Shown here: one piece after another, positions 57,613-64,000 of the stretch
Layout: each line of letters opens with the position of its first letter
How positions within the stretch are numbered: the stretch's first letter is position 1
Assembly: GCF_026240015.1 (NCBI RefSeq)
Contig: NZ_JAPIUX010000004.1
Location: 128,192-192,191, forward strand
Direction of reading: 5' to 3'
DNA length: 64,000 nucleotides
Origin: Acetobacter farinalis
Lineage (GTDB): Bacteria; Pseudomonadota; Alphaproteobacteria; Acetobacterales; Acetobacteraceae
The notes under the pieces: generated by a model
The model's input: the letters and a program-made list of their open reading frames with translations, nothing else
What the model was told of the DNA's origin: nothing
Databases searched by the model: none
Translations under genes and position numbers: made by a program

Positions 57613-57697
57613 TGTATTCAGTAGCTATCGACAGCCAGTAAGGAGTCGTCAGCCGCCCGGCACCCCGGCGGGCGGGCTTCCCAGGACAGGAAACACC

Positions 57698-58078
57698 GTG
57701 GAACCCAACCTTATTCAGTTTAGAAAAGGCGTGCTGGAACTGTGTGTGCTCGCCCTGCTCTCTCAGGCGGATTCATACGGATATGACATTGCCAGCCGCT
57801 TGTCTGAAACCATTGATATGGGAGAAGGCACCATCTACCCGCTTATGCGGCGCATGCAGAAAGATGGTCTTGTCTCAACATATTTTGTCGAATCTTCTTC
57901 AGGTCCGCCGCGCAAATATTACACCCTGACGGAAAATGGCCGCCAGAGCCTGAACAGGCAGAACGCGGCCTGGACCGCCTTTACCAAAGCTGTCGCCTCC
58001 ATCCTCGGGCAGCGTGACACCCCCTCCGCCACACCTGCCCCCCACGGCTCCACCACCCTGACCGTGCAGAAAGCATAA
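57698..58078 (+). CDS. PadR-family transcriptional regulator
   Basis: A 126-residue winged-helix repressor. The core GVLELCVLALLSQADSYGYDI, LSETIDMGEGTIYPLMRRMQKDGLV and PPRKYYTLTENGRQSL is diagnostic. It starts with GTG preceded by AGGACAGG. The downstream DUF1700 and DUF2807 genes are its usual operon partners, suggesting autoregulated envelope-stress control. It might also control the divergent NRPS gene. Confidence 0.92.
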   Translation: MEPNLIQFRKGVLELCVLALLSQADSYGYDIASRLSETIDMGEGTIYPLMRRMQKDGLVSTYFVESSSGPPRKYYTLTENGRQSLNRQNAAWTAFTKAVASILGQRDTPSATPAPHGSTTLTVQKA

Positions 58079-58091
58079 GGAACATAACGAT

Positions 58092-58664
58092 ATGAACAGC
58101 AGACAGATGTTCCTTGACCAGCTACGGGCAGGATTGAAAGGCCTGCCGCGTTCTGTTGTTGAGGATATCCTTTCAGAATACACCGCGCATTTTGATGACG
58201 GCCATACAGCAGGCCGTTCAGACAGCGCGATTGCCAGCGCGCTGGGAGACCCTGCACGGCTGGCGCGGGAACTGCGGGCGGAAGCCGGCCTGCGCCGCTG
58301 GGAGGATGAGCGCAGCCTGAGCAATGCGCTGGGGGCCATTGTAGGCGTGCTCGGCCTTGCGGCACTCGATATGCTCGTGGTGCTGCCCGTGCTGATGACA
58401 GTTGCCTCCGTTGACATCGCATTTTTCATAGCTGGCGGCTGTATCTGTCTGGCAGGAAGCCTTCTGCTGCCCCTCGCCCTGGTCAATCTGATCCCCGGTT
58501 TTGAGGGGGACTGGCTTCAGGGCGTGCTGATCAGCCTCGGCATGGCCAGCGGTGGTGCGTCCGTGGTGGCGGTGTGTGTCCTGTTTACCCTCGGCATCAT
58601 CAACCTGCTCGTGCGCTATGGCCGCGCGCATTACCGCCTGATTGTCCGCGCTACTCCCTCCTGA
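58092..58664 (+). CDS. DUF1700 (HAAS-domain) membrane protein
   Basis: A 190-residue protein. The N-terminal helical part (DQLRAGLKGLPRSVVEDILSEYTAHFDDG) is the HAAS/DUF1700 signature, with ASALGDPARLARELRAE following. Four hydrophobic helices occupy residues about 75-175. It lies 13 bp after padR. The family acts with PadR regulators, with unknown biochemistry. Confidence 0.88.
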   Translation: MNSRQMFLDQLRAGLKGLPRSVVEDILSEYTAHFDDGHTAGRSDSAIASALGDPARLARELRAEAGLRRWEDERSLSNALGAIVGVLGLAALDMLVVLPVLMTVASVDIAFFIAGGCICLAGSLLLPLALVNLIPGFEGDWLQGVLISLGMASGGASVVAVCVLFTLGIINLLVRYGRAHYRLIVRATPS

Positions 58665-58708
58665 TTTGCCATTCTCCCTGATCCGGCCTTTCTCAAGGAA
58701 CTTTTCTC

Positions 58709-59512
58709 ATGATCCGTGGCATTACAATGATCGCGCTCGGCGGCGCTGCCCTTTCCGTCCTGTGCTTTGGCGCGGCGGCCTCCCGCGGGCCGGTTGTCCT
58801 GTGGAGCAGTGATACCGTCTTCTCGGACACATCCTCCGCCACCACAACCCGCACGCTGGACTGGCAGGGCAGTAACGCCCTGACCTTCAACCTTCCGGCC
58901 CGCATTATCTGCAAACAGGGTGAACACCCCGGCATCACGCTCAGCGGTTCAGAAAAACTGGTTGATCAGGTCAGGCTGCATGACAACACGCTGGATATGG
59001 GGGAAGGCCACATCCACTCCCTCCACTGGCGTAACAGTTCACTGACCATCACTGTCACGGCTCCGGCCCTCAATACGCTCACCCTCAACGGCTTCGGCTC
59101 TCTGGATATGCAGGATTTTCAGCAGCCGCATCTTGCCCTGACCATTAACGGGGCAGCCACAGTGACGGTCCATGGCCGTGCGGACAGCCTCACGCTGGCT
59201 CTCGAAGGCGCAGGCTCGGCCAACCTGACAGACCTGATCCTCTCTGATCTTGATCTGTCCATGGATGGTGCGGGGTCTGTCAAAGCCGGGCCGACCGGCC
59301 ATGTCAAAATCTCCATTGATGGCGCGGGTTCCGTGAAGCTCCTCAACACGCCGCAATCTCTCACTCAGGACATTGACGGCATCGGCTCCGTTAGCACCCC
59401 GCACCCCGGAGCGCATACCGCCCCCGGCCCCTCGCCCCAGCCGGACAAAGGCCATACAGCCGACAAGGACAAGACGGCCGGAGAGGACGAGGAGGACGAA
59501 GCCTCTTTCTAG
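58709..59512 (+). CDS. DUF2807 (GIN domain) exported beta-helix protein
   Basis: A 267-residue protein with an N-terminal signal/anchor (ITMIALGGAALSVLCFGAAAS). The central region repeats the motif x-G-x-G-S-x-x at least six times (NGFGSLDM, EGAGSANL, DGAGSVKA, DGAGSVKL, DGIGSVST), typical of the head domain DUF2807. The C-terminus is charged and acidic (DKTAGEDEEDEASF). It is the third gene of the PadR operon and probably periplasmic or surface-exposed. Confidence 0.88.
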   Translation: MIRGITMIALGGAALSVLCFGAAASRGPVVLWSSDTVFSDTSSATTTRTLDWQGSNALTFNLPARIICKQGEHPGITLSGSEKLVDQVRLHDNTLDMGEGHIHSLHWRNSSLTITVTAPALNTLTLNGFGSLDMQDFQQPHLALTINGAATVTVHGRADSLTLALEGAGSANLTDLILSDLDLSMDGAGSVKAGPTGHVKISIDGAGSVKLLNTPQSLTQDIDGIGSVSTPHPGAHTAPGPSPQPDKGHTADKDKTAGEDEEDEASF

Positions 59513-59527
59513 CTGTCAGGTTGTGAG

Positions 59528-59560
59528 TCACAGGCTTACCGATGGAGAGTGAGCCTGTGA
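59528..59560. other. Hairpin at the DUF2807/IS boundary
   Basis: TCACAGGCTTAC (59528-59539) pairs with GTGAGCCTGTGA (59549-59560), one G-U pair, followed by a T-rich tract. It could terminate the PadR operon, but its right arm overlaps the start of the IS5-type transposase, so it may be an element end instead. Confidence 0.45.
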
Positions 59561-59934
59561 GTGAGTTATTTTTGCTGTCTGAGGGGTAGGTGGAGAGGAT
59601 TAAGCCGTATTTTCTGCTGACCCACGGCGTTCTGCGAGTGGATGACCGGCGAGTTCTGAGCGGGATTGTTTACGGGATCTGCAATGGTCTTCAGTGGAAA
59701 GATGCCCCGAAAGCCTATGACCCGCACAAGACCTTATACAATCGCTTTATCTGGTGGCGCCGTCTCGGTGTCTTTGACCGGATCTTCGTCGCCCTGACAG
59801 AACAGGCTGATCGTTCAAAGCGCCTGATGATTGATGCAACACATCTGAAAGCATAGCGGACAGTGGCTTCCCTACCCAAAAAGGGGCTTTTCCCCGCCAT
59901 ATCGGACGTACGAAAGGAGGCCTGACCGTCCGAC
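59557..59934 (+). pseudogene. IS5-family transposase remnant (nonsense-interrupted)
   Basis: Reading from GTG 59557 gives MSELFLLSEG, a TAG at 59587 and then VERIKPYFLLTHGVLRVDD. The frame goes on through NGLQWKDAPKAYDPHKTLYN, FIWWRRLGVFDRIFVAL and MIDATHLKA to a second TAG at 59854, and then RTVASLPKKGLFPAISD to a TGA. This matches the first half of IS5-type (IS1031-like) transposases common in acetic acid bacteria. The catalytic Asp in MIDATHLKA remains, but the rest is missing. It is a degenerate fragment. Confidence 0.85.
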
Positions 59935-59939
59935 AGGTT

Positions 59940-60113
59940 TTACAAAACCTGCATCACAAAGACCTTGAACATCAGAACCGGGTCATACGGCGGCCTGCCC
60001 CCCCCCCGTAGCCCCAGAACCTTGCCTACCGCGCCATCGCCGCCATCGCCGCCAACGCCGCCAACGCCGCCAACGCCGCCAACGCCGCCAACGGCAGTGA
60101 AGCATTCAACCAT
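59940..60113 (-). pseudogene. N-terminal fragment of a different IS5-type transposase, containing a tandem repeat
   Basis: A 57-codon minus-strand frame. It begins MVECFTA, then Gly-Gly-Val/Asp repeats, then GRPPYDPVLMFKVFVMQVL and a stop. GRPPYDPVLMFK is the N-terminal signature of IS5-group transposases; everything after QVL is lost. The break point coincides with the palindrome CAGGTTTT-AC-AAAACCTG (59934-59951). The repeat at 60033-60095 encodes the Gly-rich part and is not part of a normal transposase. Confidence 0.7.
60033..60095. repeat. 9-bp tandem repeat, seven units
   Basis: Two GCCATCGCC units followed by four GCCAACGCC and a final GCCAACGGC. Being in multiples of three, it stays open in several frames on both strands. 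Copy number could vary between strains. Confidence 0.9.
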
Positions 60114-60149
60114 GCTAAGCGCGAGAAGTTTTTCGAGGCGTCCCCTTGT

Positions 60150-60935
60150 TCAAAATATATGTTTGCAAAAGCTTTGAATGAGTGTCGCTACTTCTCGAGG
60201 TGATTCCAGCATCGACAAATGTCCTGTTCCTGGGAGCACATGCATTTTAGCCTGAGGCAGTCGTGTCATTACTTCTGATCGCAACACATCAATCTTATCT
60301 ACTTTATCAAGCTCACCAGCGATGACCAAGACTGGACAATGAATGTTGCCGACCTTCTCCGTGATATCCTCCTGACTAGTGGCGCGCGGCCACGCACTTT
60401 TCGCCACCGGTGCGCCTTTCAGGCTATCCTCGATCACCTGCTCACGTATCTCTTCCGAGAGTGGTTTAGCGATAAGCACATGGTCGATCGTTCCCTCGAT
60501 CGTTGCGCGGCTATCGTAAGCTTTCGCCATCATTTCGCGCGCCTCCACTGAAAGAGCCATTGGGCTAGGCGGAGATGGTGCGACAAGAATCAGGCCTACC
60601 AAACCAGTAGGTCGACGCGATGCCATCAATTGCGCAACCTTTCCGCCCATGGAATGCCCCACTAAAACGTAACGGCGCAGATTCAGAGTTGCAATTATCC
60701 CTTCGGCATCCGCAGCCATATCAGCCAGAGAATATCCAGAGTCCGGAGCTTCGGACTCCCCCCACCCCCGATGATCAATAGCGACCGTATGGAAAGTCGA
60801 TGTAAGATCTGAAATAACAAATTTCCACGTACGAGAAGATCCACCCCAATAATGTAAAAAGACTAAGGAGAGTTCTCCCTTGCCCTTGCCTTGCTCATCG
60901 ACATGAAGAGAAATTCCATTTGATAAGACTCTCAT
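60150..60935 (-). CDS. Alpha/beta hydrolase
   Basis: A 261-residue alpha/beta-hydrolase fold enzyme: LVFLHYWGGSSRTWK (oxyanion), AIDHRGWGESEAP, the nucleophile elbow VGHSMGGKVAQ, an acid in VIAGELDKVDKID and the His in LPGTGHLSMLESP. Relatives include haloperoxidase-like esterases and lactonases; the substrate is unknown. It is divergent from a LysR regulator 125 bp away, which probably controls it. Base composition is more AT-rich than the core genes, suggesting acquisition. Confidence 0.88.
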   Translation of the reverse strand: MRVLSNGISLHVDEQGKGKGELSLVFLHYWGGSSRTWKFVISDLTSTFHTVAIDHRGWGESEAPDSGYSLADMAADAEGIIATLNLRRYVLVGHSMGGKVAQLMASRRPTGLVGLILVAPSPPSPMALSVEAREMMAKAYDSRATIEGTIDHVLIAKPLSEEIREQVIEDSLKGAPVAKSAWPRATSQEDITEKVGNIHCPVLVIAGELDKVDKIDVLRSEVMTRLPQAKMHVLPGTGHLSMLESPREVATLIQSFCKHIF

Positions 60936-60988
60936 TTACAGACCTTTCATTTGTGCGGCCTTCTGTGGCCGATGCAGAAACTTTACAT

Positions 60989-61046
60989 CTGATAATTTTC
61001 AGACAAAATACTGCGAAAAAAATCATGGTCTGATAATATAATTATC
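60989..61046. promoter_or_regulatory. Two inverted repeats in the hydrolase-LysR intergenic region
   Basis: CTGATAATTTTCAG (60989-61002) and GATAAT-ATA-ATTATC (61032-61046) share the CTGATAAT core. The second is a perfect 6-3-6 repeat with LysR-box (T-N11-A) geometry, 15 bp before the lysR ATG. Likely activator/autoregulator binding sites. Confidence 0.55.
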
Positions 61047-61060
61047 GAGTTGAGGGTGGA

Positions 61061-61957
61061 ATGGATCAATTAACCAGCATGGCCGTGTTCGTTTCCGCCG
61101 TAGAGGAAGGAAGTCTTGTAGGAGCCGCACGGCGTTTCGGGCTATCACCTTCTATGGCGGGAAAGCATGTCTCGGCAATTGAAGGAGAATTGCAAGCACG
61201 GCTGCTCCAACGAAGCACTCGAACGTTGAAATTAACAGAAGCCGGAAGCGTCTATTATAAACATTGTAAGAAAATTCTCGAAGCAGTCAAAGATGCAAAT
61301 ACTGAGGTGCGGGAAACGCAGGAGAACGTGCGGGGCTTGCTGCGGATTGCCGCGCCGGACACATTTGGCACTATGCATCTTGGCCCTATAATAGCAAGTT
61401 TTCTTGAAATGTATCCTGAGGTCTCGATTGAAATTCTGCTAAGTGATCGTTATATTGATTTGGTTGCTGAAGGCGTCGATTTGGCAATCCGTATTGGAAA
61501 ACTACAGGATTCCGATCTTGTGGTGAAGCGTCTTGCTCCATGTCGTATGGTTTATTGCGCAGCGCCATCGTTTCTTAATCAATATGGTATGCCTGAAACA
61601 ATAGAGCATTTGCGTAAAGCACCAAGACTAGCTTTCACTGGGGGTGTTTCCCCCGGAGATTGGACTTTAACCAGCCCAGATGGGCAGATGCATATCATTG
61701 ATGGACCTGTCCGGCTTGCATCCAATAATATGCAGATGCTGCTGTCCGCAGCATTGACAGGTGCTGGTATCGCTTACGGTCCGAGTTTTGTTTTCGGGGG
61801 ATCTATCTCAAGCGGAGCTCTTCAGCTTGTATTAGAGGACTACAAAACGTCAGAATTAGCGATTCATGCAGTCTATCCGACAAGGAGACATGTCTCTCTG
61901 AAGCTGCGTCGCTTCATAGACCATCTTGCTGTACAATTTGGCCGCACTATATTCTGA
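61061..61957 (+). CDS. LysR-family transcriptional regulator
   Basis: A 298-residue regulator. The winged HTH is at residues 1-60 (MDQLTSMAVFVSAVEEGSLV, LSPSMAGKHVSAIE, LLQRSTRTLKLTEAG) and the effector domain starts near 90 (LLRIAAPDTFGTMHLGPI). It belongs to the CrgA-like LysR group. The divergent alpha/beta hydrolase is the expected target. Codon use and composition match the AT-rich accessory region. Confidence 0.93.
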   Translation: MDQLTSMAVFVSAVEEGSLVGAARRFGLSPSMAGKHVSAIEGELQARLLQRSTRTLKLTEAGSVYYKHCKKILEAVKDANTEVRETQENVRGLLRIAAPDTFGTMHLGPIIASFLEMYPEVSIEILLSDRYIDLVAEGVDLAIRIGKLQDSDLVVKRLAPCRMVYCAAPSFLNQYGMPETIEHLRKAPRLAFTGGVSPGDWTLTSPDGQMHIIDGPVRLASNNMQMLLSAALTGAGIAYGPSFVFGGSISSGALQLVLEDYKTSELAIHAVYPTRRHVSLKLRRFIDHLAVQFGRTIF

Positions 61958-62077
61958 AATGCCTCGGTGTCATCGTAGTGACACTAGCTGTCAGATTGCG
62001 AAACGTCATTGGGATGATGTAGCGTGGGCGATATCGCGTTACACTCCACGGTTTTCTTCCGTTTGCAGGGAGACCGA

Positions 62078-62834
62078 ATGATACTTCAGATTCACCTACA
62101 GGCACGCACGACACCCGCCGTCAGGGCTGACATAGCCCGTTCGTCGGAACCGACAACCGACATCCGTGCTCGCCAGACGTTATGGGATCAGCGATGAAAC
62201 TGTCCGTAAATGGCGTAGCGTGTGACGTGGTTCAGACGCTTGCCAGGGCCGCAGCAGCTGTCCCCGGAAACTGGCCTGTAAAACCTCGGAGAAAGAGCGC
62301 TCCGTTGTCTGCCAACTGCGGCGTTCTGCCGGTTTTGGCCTGAATTATCTGACTTTTGTCGTGCGGCATTTCCTGCCGTATCTGAAACGGGATAGTATCC
62401 GGCGTATTCTGAAAGATGCTGGATTGAACAGGCTTCCTCCCGCTCCAAAGGCCAGATCTATGCGTGGACAGGGAAAGTTCCGGGATTGCGATCCCGGTTA
62501 TGTCCATATCGACGAGAAACATCTTCCAAAATTGCAGACAGCGAATGGAGACCGGCGGAAACGTTTTCTGTATGTCGCTATCGATCGACGCTCCAGTTCA
62601 GTGCATCTGGCCGTCTATGACGCGGAAAATGCAGATAATTCAGTTGATTTCTCCAAAGCTATCAAAGAGGCCTTTCCTTTCCGGATTACCGCATATCCTG
62701 ACCGGCATGCGGAAGTTAATGAAATTATCAGATTCGAACAACGTGTTCTTCCGCCATACAATCCGGACTTCATGTCCATCGAAACATGTTTCTTGAAACC
62801 CAAGACTGTGCTTCACAATGCTGCCCCTGTTTGA
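62078..62834 (+). pseudogene. IS481-family transposase, frameshifted and internally deleted
   Basis: The N-terminus ARTTPAVRADIARSSEPTTD is in one frame. A frameshift near 62175 leads to RYGISDETVRKWRSV and a stop. The same frame then continues with KTSEKERSVVCQLRRSAGFG, LTFVVRHFLPYLKRDSIRRI and YVHIDEKHLPKLQ (DDE-type Asp) as far as FLYVAIDRRSSSVHLAVYD. After about 62700 the sequence diverges and jumps to LPPYNPDF, indicating an internal deletion that removed the second Asp and Glu region. Not functional. Confidence 0.85.
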
Positions 62835-62837
62835 TGG

Positions 62838-63521
62838 TCAAGTAAGAGTATCTGGCGATGACGCATTGCATATTCTGATACGTAAAAAAGTTGCAAAGGG
62901 AACCAAAGCCTCAAAAGCCAGCTCATCACGCTTTAGCTTGCCACCCATAGCATAGGCGTAGACACTAACGACAATGATATGACTAACTAACGCGACTCTA
63001 ATTGCGCCTTTTAAATGAAACAGAAATTGTGCCGGAACCGCAATGCACACAAGCGCAATCAATGTGCAACCCTGAAGAACAGAAGTGAACTTATAAAAAT
63101 TTTGATGCCAAGTCACGCGTTGCCAAGGGCTTGGTGCCCCGGCGAAATACCAGGCAGCAAGCCAAAAATCACAAACAAAGCAACCGTAAGATGAAGTGGG
63201 GGCGAAGGGTAGAATGGGCTGGCCCCATAGATCATGAGTTGCATCCCAGATAGAATGCAATACCCAAGCCAAACCGACCGCACGATAATCACTCAATCCG
63301 CGATAAGCAAGGAATGTTACTACACCACAAAAGACCAATTCAAACAGACCCAAGCCTGCTCCAAGGTAAGCGGCCCCCGCCCCGGCCACAAAAATTGCAC
63401 TAAACCTTTGACGAGATGGCTCTGAAGGAAGGGATAGAATGGCAATCGCAATTAGCGCAACTAATACAGGCGAAATTGTCATCAGGACAGTGGCAGATGT
63501 CGGAGACATTGGTGGCATTGG
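62838..63521 (-). CDS. DUF6010 membrane protein with extra C-terminal membrane domain
   Basis: About 227 residues from ATG 63521 (ATG 63512 is also possible; a TTG lies upstream). The N-terminal half, with AYRGLSDYRAVGLAWVLHSI, WDATHDLWGQPILPFAPTSS and CFVCDFWLAAWYFAGAP, matches the DUF6010 family, normally about 140 residues. The C-terminal half (FYKFTSVLQGCTLIALVCIA, VSHIIVVSVYAYAMGGKL, EALVPFATFLRI) resembles DUF3817-type integral membrane domains. This would be a fusion, or two genes joined. The 3' end abuts the IS481 remnant, so the tail may be altered. Confidence 0.65.
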   Translation of the reverse strand, partial: PMPPMSPTSATVLMTISPVLVALIAIAILSLPSEPSRQRFSAIFVAGAGAAYLGAGLGLFELVFCGVVTFLAYRGLSDYRAVGLAWVLHSIWDATHDLWGQPILPFAPTSSYGCFVCDFWLAAWYFAGAPSPWQRVTWHQNFYKFTSVLQGCTLIALVCIAVPAQFLFHLKGAIRVALVSHIIVVSVYAYAMGGKLKRDELAFEALVPFATFLRIRICNASSPDTLT

Positions 63522-63612
63522 CCGTTTACTTTCCAAAAACAAACATTTTTAAAAAGAAGAGTTTTTCAACGTAGAAGCAGGACATTAATATTGATTATGC
63601 ACAGGACTCATC

Positions 63613-63875
63613 TTACCTACCCAAAATGGTGTACTTCTGCATATCTTCTTTAGCCGCATGAGCGGTTCCTATCATGTCAACGCCATAGGCCTGTATCCAA
63701 GCGATAGCGTCTCTAGTGACATCCGGACCAGCCTTCTCCGGAGTTCCAACATTGAATGGGGGGTGTGGATCATATTGCATGGCAAGCTCTTGAACTTTTG
63801 CAACTCTTTCACCCTGAAGCGCACTCAAAAGCGTCAGTCCAAAATCGATACCTGCCGTTACACCGCCGCCAGTTA
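63613..63875 (-). pseudogene. DJ-1/PfpI-family protein (isonitrile hydratase-like), 5' part lost to IS630 insertion
   Basis: Only the C-terminal about 87 codons remain: LTGGGVTAGIDFGLTLLSAL, QGERVAKVQELAMQYDPHPP, FNVGTPEKAGPDV and a tail ending KYTILGR. This is typical of InhA-type DJ-1/PfpI enzymes of about 230 residues. Upstream the frame runs into the end of an IS630-type element at a TA dinucleotide (63874-63875). An internal ATG exists only at a non-conserved site, so no functional protein is expected. Confidence 0.78.
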
Positions 63876-63888
63876 GAGCACGTCCACT

Positions 63889-63999
63889 TTATTCCGGCTC
63901 ATATCCAGCGGCTGTAAAGAAGTTGGCGCATTCGTCAGGAGTGAAAGCATCCAGGACTGATCCGGCGGCATCCCACAAGGTTGTGACGGTTCTTGCTGC
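63889..63999 (-). mobile_element. IS630-family transposase C-terminus, continuing beyond the window
   Basis: The minus-strand frame ends LWDAAGSVLDAFTPDECANF followed by FTAAGYEPE, the characteristic C-terminus of IS630-type transposases (W..IG...FTP.EC.N.F..AGY). The element end TAGAGCACGTCCACTTTA (63874-63891) follows the stop. Insertion at TA is the known IS630 preference. The rest of the element lies to the right of the window. Confidence 0.8.
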
Positions 64000-64000
64000 C

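Noticed and set aside
60033..60095. 9-bp repeats considered as a CRISPR-like array
   Set aside because: Units are contiguous with no spacers and are too short; it is a plain tandem repeat.
59965..60177. 70-codon plus-strand frame with Pro-Pro-Thr repeats
   Set aside because: It is the tandem repeat read on the opposite strand from the transposase remnant; no start site or family.
62188..62522. Minus-strand frames of 86-96 codons
   Set aside because: Antisense to the IS481 transposase remnant, whose plus-strand translation matches the family across three segments.

Overview
This 64 kb window looks like a chromosomal segment of an acetic acid bacterium (Acetobacteraceae, Alphaproteobacteria). 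The evidence is a complete pqqABCDE cluster, an alphaproteobacterial RpoH next to an RluD-type gene, the order infA-maf-RNase G-like-yacG, an NDUFA9-like protein, a short-form HisG, and IS remnants of types common in Acetobacter, Gluconobacter and Komagataeibacter. Most of the window is GC-rich and densely coded. The last 4.5 kb is visibly more AT-rich and full of broken insertion sequences.

Layout. 1-7.0 kb (minus strand): glutamate synthase gltB (running off the left edge) and gltD, then an NDUFA9-type epimerase. 7.2-9.3 kb: tRNA-Leu with promoter and terminator, a palindromic DnaA-box-like repeat, and an orphan phage-type lysis cassette (coiled-coil protein, cell-wall hydrolase, holin) with ATGA overlaps. 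9.5-13.9 kb: iron uptake, with a TonB-dependent siderophore receptor divergent from a DUF3649-PepSY-DUF3325 operon and a Fur-box-like palindrome at the start of that operon. 14-16.7 kb: exported S10 serine carboxypeptidase and N-acetylmuramoyl-L-alanine amidase. 17.2-24.7 kb: RNase E, hisG-hisD, infA, maf, a reduced RNase E/G paralogue, yacG, tRNA-Phe. 24.7-26.1 kb: a second copy of the DnaA-box-like repeat and two small secreted-peptide genes with double-glycine leaders. 26.1-30.4 kb: yggT, tRNA-Ala, and a three-gene glycan cluster (flippase, ELM1-type glycosyltransferase, GT2).

30.7-34.8 kb: pqqA, an internal terminator, pqqBCDE, and an unknown exported protein. 34.8-43.5 kb: ferritin-like diiron protein, ClpP paralogue divergent from a lipoprotein, then alaC-hom-glpX-recJ. 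43.6-48.8 kb: GNAT acetyltransferase, rpoH, rluD, and a FecCD permease with its ATPase but no binding protein. 48.8-53.5 kb: selO, ilvE, an NTF2-like protein and a GT1 glycosyltransferase. 53.4-57.5 kb: a single-module NRPS (C-A-PCP-TE, EntF-like architecture) overlapping the GT1 gene tail to tail. 57.7-59.5 kb: PadR-DUF1700-DUF2807 operon. 59.5-64 kb: IS5, IS481 and IS630 remnants, a 9-bp tandem repeat, an alpha/beta hydrolase with a divergent LysR regulator, a DUF6010 membrane protein with an extra C-terminal membrane domain, and a DJ-1/PfpI gene cut by an IS630 element.

How parts work together: PQQ made by 30.7-34 kb supplies the periplasmic dehydrogenases typical of these bacteria (not in this window). 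The 9.5-13.9 kb and 46.8-48.8 kb loci both serve siderophore-iron import. The least explained items are the double-glycine peptides, the orphan NRPS, the isolated lysis cassette and the two-copy repeat. No CRISPR array, rRNA gene or intact prophage was seen.
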